From positions 91,161-155,160 of the forward strand of contig NZ_JAKGSC010000004.1 in the NCBI RefSeq assembly GCF_022478115.1: DNA of 64,000 nucleotides. The letters run 5' to 3'. This DNA is from Tenacibaculum aquimarinum (GTDB lineage: Bacteria > Bacteroidota > Bacteroidia > Flavobacteriales > Flavobacteriaceae). The position numbers and the translations under genes are program-made. How positions within the stretch are numbered: the stretch's first letter is position 1; each line of letters starts with the position of its first letter. Shown here in pieces: positions 60,973 through 64,000 of this stretch. Below the pieces are notes generated by a model. That model was not told the DNA's origin, ran no database searches, and was given only the letters and a program-made list of their open reading frames with translations.

Positions 60973-62538
60973 ATGAACGAAATAGTACTTCTTGCAGTTG
61001 CAGGAATAGTTGGAATAGTAATCGGTTTTTTGATTGCTAAAATGTTAGAGAAATCTAAATCTAATAAATTAATATTAAAAACTAAAAAAGAAGCTAGAAG
61101 CATCTTAAAAGAGGCAAATGTAGAAGCTCAATCTATAAAAAAAGATAAAATATTACAAGCTAAAGAAAAATTTATAGAGTTAAAATCTGAGCACGAAAAA
61201 GTAATTTTAACTAGAGAAAAGAAAATTGGTGACGTTGAAAAACGTATTAGAGATAAAGAATCTAGAGTATCTTCTGAATTAGATAAAGGCACAAAACTTA
61301 ATAAGTCTTTAGCTCAAAAAGAAAAAGACTTCGATTATAAATTAGAGTTTTTAGATAAAAAAGAAAGTGAGTTAGAAAAAATGCACAAGCGTCATGTAGA
61401 TATGCTTGAGCAAATTTCTGGCTTATCTGCAGATGAAGCAAAAGCAGAATTAGTAACATCTTTAAAGGATGAAGCTAAAACTGACGCTATGGCTTTTATT
61501 CAGAACTCTATTGAAGAAGCTAAACTTACTGCTGAACAAGAAGCACGTAAAGTTGTTTTAGGAACTATACAAAGAGTAGGTGTTGAGCAAGCAGTAGAAA
61601 ACTGTGTATCTGTGTTTAACTTAGAGTCAGATGACGTTAAAGGACGTATTATTGGACGAGAAGGTAGAAACATTAGAGCTTTAGAAGCTGCAACAGGAGT
61701 AGAAATTATTGTAGATGATACACCAGAAGCAATTATACTTTCTTGTTTCGATTCTGTACGTAGAGAGGTTGCACGTTTATCGATGCATAAATTAGTTACT
61801 GATGGTAGAATTCACCCAGCAAGAATTGAAGAAGTTGTTAAGAAAACTGAAAAACAAATAAATCAAGAGATTATAGAAGTTGGTAAGCGTACGGTTATCG
61901 ATTTAGGGATTCACGGTTTACATCCAGAATTAATTAAAGCTGTTGGTAGAATGAAATATCGTTCTTCTTATGGACAAAATTTATTACAACACTCCCGTGA
62001 AGTTGCAAATCTTTGTGGTATTATGGCTGCTGAAATGGGCTTAAATGCAAAAGCAGCAAAACGAGCAGGTTTATTACATGATATTGGTAAAGTGCCAGAT
62101 ACAGAAAGCGAATTACCGCACGCACTATTAGGAATGCAGTGGGCAGAAAAATATGGCGAAAAACCAGATGTTTGTAATGCTATTGGTGCTCACCACGACG
62201 AAATAGAAATGAAGAGTTTATTGTCTCCAATTGTACAAGTATGTGATGCTATTTCAGGAGCAAGACCAGGAGCAAGAAGACAAGTTTTAGATTCTTACAT
62301 ACAGCGTTTAAAAGATTTAGAAGAAATTGCATTTGGTTTTACAGGTGTTCAGAAAGCATATGCTATTCAAGCCGGTCGTGAGTTACGTGTTATGGTAGAA
62401 AGTGCTAAAGTAAATGACACTAAAGCAGCAGAATTATCATTTAATATTTCTCAGAAAATACAAAATGATATGACATATCCAGGTCAAGTTAAAGTTACTG
62501 TAATTAGAGAAACTAGAGCGGTAAATGTTGCGAAATAA
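60973..62538 (+). CDS. rny: Ribonuclease Y
   Basis: Membrane-anchored endoribonuclease that starts mRNA decay, 521 residues. The order is an N-terminal membrane segment ([20 protein letters not shown]), a long coiled coil (about 30-190), a KH domain ([20 protein letters not shown] near 223) and an HD domain with the metal site [11 protein letters not shown] and [12 protein letters not shown] near 366. The full-length match is typical of the family. It has a terminator directly after it and lies downstream of the 6S RNA. Confidence 0.96.
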   Translation: MNEIVLLAVAGIVGIVIGFLIAKMLEKSKSNKLILKTKKEARSILKEANVEAQSIKKDKILQAKEKFIELKSEHEKVILTREKKIGDVEKRIRDKESRVSSELDKGTKLNKSLAQKEKDFDYKLEFLDKKESELEKMHKRHVDMLEQISGLSADEAKAELVTSLKDEAKTDAMAFIQNSIEEAKLTAEQEARKVVLGTIQRVGVEQAVENCVSVFNLESDDVKGRIIGREGRNIRALEAATGVEIIVDDTPEAIILSCFDSVRREVARLSMHKLVTDGRIHPARIEEVVKKTEKQINQEIIEVGKRTVIDLGIHGLHPELIKAVGRMKYRSSYGQNLLQHSREVANLCGIMAAEMGLNAKAAKRAGLLHDIGKVPDTESELPHALLGMQWAEKYGEKPDVCNAIGAHHDEIEMKSLLSPIVQVCDAISGARPGARRQVLDSYIQRLKDLEEIAFGFTGVQKAYAIQAGRELRVMVESAKVNDTKAAELSFNISQKIQNDMTYPGQVKVTVIRETRAVNVAK

Positions 62539-62563
62539 AGTTCATTTAAATTTAAAAATAATT

Positions 62564-62596
62564 AAGGACTACATTATTATGTAGTCCTTTTTTTAT
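62564..62596 (+). terminator. Terminator after rny
   Basis: AAGGACTACAT (62564-62574) and ATGTAGTCCTT (62579-62589) pair around TATT, followed by a T run to 62594. Confidence 0.9.
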
Positions 62597-62629
62597 GATT
62601 TTTTAACTCATTTTAGTGACTTTTTTACT

Positions 62630-62637
62630 TATTTTTG
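62630..62637 (+). promoter_or_regulatory. -7 box of the HYR-repeat protein gene
   Basis: TATTTTTG is an exact TAnnTTTG match, 51 bases before the ATG at 62688. The expected start near 62644 leaves a leader of about 44 bases that holds the inverted repeat at 62646-62662. Confidence 0.55.
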
Positions 62638-62645
62638 TGTCTAAA

Positions 62646-62662
62646 AAATTGTTAAACAATTT
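62646..62662. repeat. Inverted repeat in the leader of the HYR-repeat protein gene
   Basis: AAATTGT (62646-62652) and ACAATTT (62656-62662) are exact complements around TAA. It may be an operator or a weak hairpin. Confidence 0.4.
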
Positions 62663-62687
62663 GTTTGACATCAAAAGTCTCCTTTGA

Positions 62688-64000
62688 ATGAAGAAGAAAA
62701 ATGGTTTTCTCATTTTTATTTTATCATTGATTATAAACACTACTTATAGTCAATGTGTAGATGACGTTATTTTAAATGTAAATCCTACAAATCATTTTGT
62801 AGGACCTTCAGCGAACTGTGCTAATAATACAGGGGGAGATCCAACAAGTAATACATTTAATTATTCAGCAAATACATCTTGTTATGATGTGGCTGATGTT
62901 TCAATTACAATTATACCTGACAACCCAAATACTTCTGGAAACCCAGGTTTTGAGGGTGGAGATCGTGTTGAAATTACTTTAACAGATGATAATGGAAGTA
63001 CTACTACAACTATAAATGGGAGTACTTATAATGGAGGTAATAGTAACACTTTTACTGCAACAAGAATAAATCCAGGTGATAATTTAAGTATCGATGTTTT
63101 CATTAGAATTCAAGGTAATAACAATACAGCAAATGGTGGAGGTTGTTGGGAGCGTCTTCGTGTTACTAATGTAAATGTAACCGGATCAGATTCAACCTCT
63201 CCAGTAACCCCAACAATTGCAGATGAGACTTTTGAGTGTAACGGAATACCAATTACACCAACCACAACAGATAGTGGATGTCCTACTTTAATATCAGGTA
63301 CAACTACAACAACTTTTCCAATTACTACATTAGGGACTACAGTTGTAACGTGGACATTTACGGATGATTGTGGAAATTCAACAACAGCAGATCAGAATGT
63401 AATCATTCAAGATACAACAGCACCAGTAGCAGATGTAGCAACATTGGCTGATGTAACCGATCAGTGTGAAGTAACTGCGTTGACAGCCCCAACAGCAACG
63501 GATAATTGTGGTGGAACAGTGATTGTCACAAACGATGCAACATTGCCAATCACCACTCAAGGAACTACGGTTGTAACTTGGACGTATGACGATGGGAATG
63601 GAAATACATCTACTCAAGCACAAAATGTTGTTATAACCGATACAACAGCACCAGTAGCAGATGTAGCAACATTGGCTGATGTAACCGATCAGTGTGAAGT
63701 AACTGCGTTGACAGCCCCAACAGCAACGGATAATTGTGGTGGAACAGTGATTGTCACAAACGATGCAACATTACCAATCACCACTCAAGGAACTACGGTT
63801 GTAACTTGGACGTATGACGATGGGAATGGAAATACATCTACTCAAGCACAAAATGTTGTTATAACCGATACAACAGCACCAGTAGCAGATGTAGCAACAT
63901 TGGCTGATGTAACCGATCAGTGTGAAGTAACTGCGTTGACAGCCCCAACAGCAACGGATAATTGTGGTGGAACAGTGATTGTCACAAACGATGCAACATT
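62688..64000 (+). CDS. Secreted HYR-repeat protein (partial, continues past the window)
   Basis: Start of a large exported protein; 437 codons are visible. A signal peptide (KKNGFLIFILSLIINTTYSQ) is followed by a Cys-containing domain (about 23-165). A divergent HYR (hyalin-type beta) repeat occupies about 168-241, and near-identical 76-residue HYR repeats start at residues 242, 318 and 394. Each repeat opens DTTAPVADVATLADVTDQC and closes TTVVTWTYDDGNGNTSTQAQ. Such proteins in Bacteroidota are adhesins or gliding/surface proteins, often with a C-terminal secretion signal, which is not visible here. Confidence 0.85.
   Translation, partial: MKKKNGFLIFILSLIINTTYSQCVDDVILNVNPTNHFVGPSANCANNTGGDPTSNTFNYSANTSCYDVADVSITIIPDNPNTSGNPGFEGGDRVEITLTDDNGSTTTTINGSTYNGGNSNTFTATRINPGDNLSIDVFIRIQGNNNTANGGGCWERLRVTNVNVTGSDSTSPVTPTIADETFECNGIPITPTTTDSGCPTLISGTTTTTFPITTLGTTVVTWTFTDDCGNSTTADQNVIIQDTTAPVADVATLADVTDQCEVTALTAPTATDNCGGTVIVTNDATLPITTQGTTVVTWTYDDGNGNTSTQAQNVVITDTTAPVADVATLADVTDQCEVTALTAPTATDNCGGTVIVTNDATLPITTQGTTVVTWTYDDGNGNTSTQAQNVVITDTTAPVADVATLADVTDQCEVTALTAPTATDNCGGTVIVTNDAT
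63411..64000 (+). repeat. Tandem 228-bp coding repeats, copies 1, 2 and part of 3
   Basis: Copies run 63411-63638, 63639-63866 and 63867 to the window end. Copies 1 and 2 differ at one base that I noticed, G at 63545 versus A at 63773. Each encodes one 76-residue HYR unit. The repeats look richer in G+C than the flanks. Confidence 0.95.

Noticed and set aside
63378..63623. Minus-strand 81-codon Cys-rich frame near the window end
   Set aside because: It runs antisense through the HYR repeats; its cysteines arise from the repeat's codons.
63411..64000. Tandem repeats as a CRISPR array
   Set aside because: Units are 228 bases, contiguous with no spacers, in frame and translated into HYR domains.

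Overview
The window is a stretch of ordinary chromosome from a member of the Flavobacteriaceae (Bacteroidota), close in feel to Polaribacter or Tenacibaculum. The evidence is low G+C by eye, TAnnTTTG -7 promoter boxes instead of TATAAT, a 6S RNA between zapA and rny, a carboxypeptidase-regulatory-domain TonB receptor, secreted HYR-repeat protein, RibB with a decayed second domain, and many families of the DUF6702/DUF6048/DUF6452/CCC-motif kind that are mostly flavobacterial. No rRNA, tRNA, CRISPR, prophage or intact insertion sequence was seen.

Layout. 1-6773 (minus): two tandem M1 metallopeptidases (the first cut by the window edge), a DUF6702 protein and three coupled paralogous surface proteins. 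6859-14263: pepE facing an envelope/division run on the minus strand (tpx, dgkA-like, ftsK, lolA, lptF/G, ribB). 14383-18911: MATE pump, small acidic protein, MutS2-like ATPase and ung, the last two read from interlocked promoters. 18898-29400 (minus): glycosyltransferase and LpxH-like phosphoesterase, a 52-residue lipoprotein, a binding protein/nucleoside phosphorylase/DUF1835 operon, SUI1 factor, 2OG-Fe(II) oxygenase, DUF6048/DUF6452/RlmD, a structured RNA-like element and a TM-helix channel protein. 29578-37795: rocD with a structured leader, then RDD protein divergent from a SpoIIM/DUF4129/DUF4350/MoxR/DUF58 operon. 37832-46491: small membrane proteins, YbaB, AsmA, S9 peptidase, cysteine synthase/CBS-like enzyme, MscS channel and Dps. 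46570-50085: a local AraC regulon (below). 50190-55101: molybdenum hydroxylase pair, alpha-oxoamine synthase, FKBP isomerase. 55212-62538: TonB receptor plus M23 peptidase, then coiled-coil protein, zapA, 6S RNA and rny. 62688-64000: start of a giant secreted protein with near-identical 228-bp repeats.

The most interesting observation is at 46570-50085. Three promoters around one AraC-family gene share exactly the same layout: a 9-base half-site close to ATGAGCAAA, a second half-site exactly 21 bases on, then exactly 20 bases to a TAnnTTTG-like -7 box, with no normal -33 box. They sit before a secreted protein of unknown family, before an SRAP/HMCES-fold protein in which all four known catalytic positions are replaced, and before a small beta-barrel followed by a 67-residue membrane protein. 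I infer an activator-dependent, possibly envelope- or DNA-stress-related module that appears not to have a name. The regulator-site link is inference; the sites and spacings are seen directly.

Other points worth checking are RibB with a GTP cyclohydrolase II domain lacking its zinc cysteines, two candidate structured RNAs (28082-28161 and the rocD leader), a promoter placed directly before a terminator ahead of the cysteine synthase gene, and TTGA stop/start overlaps using TTG starts. Family names come from recognition of sequence motifs without a database search.
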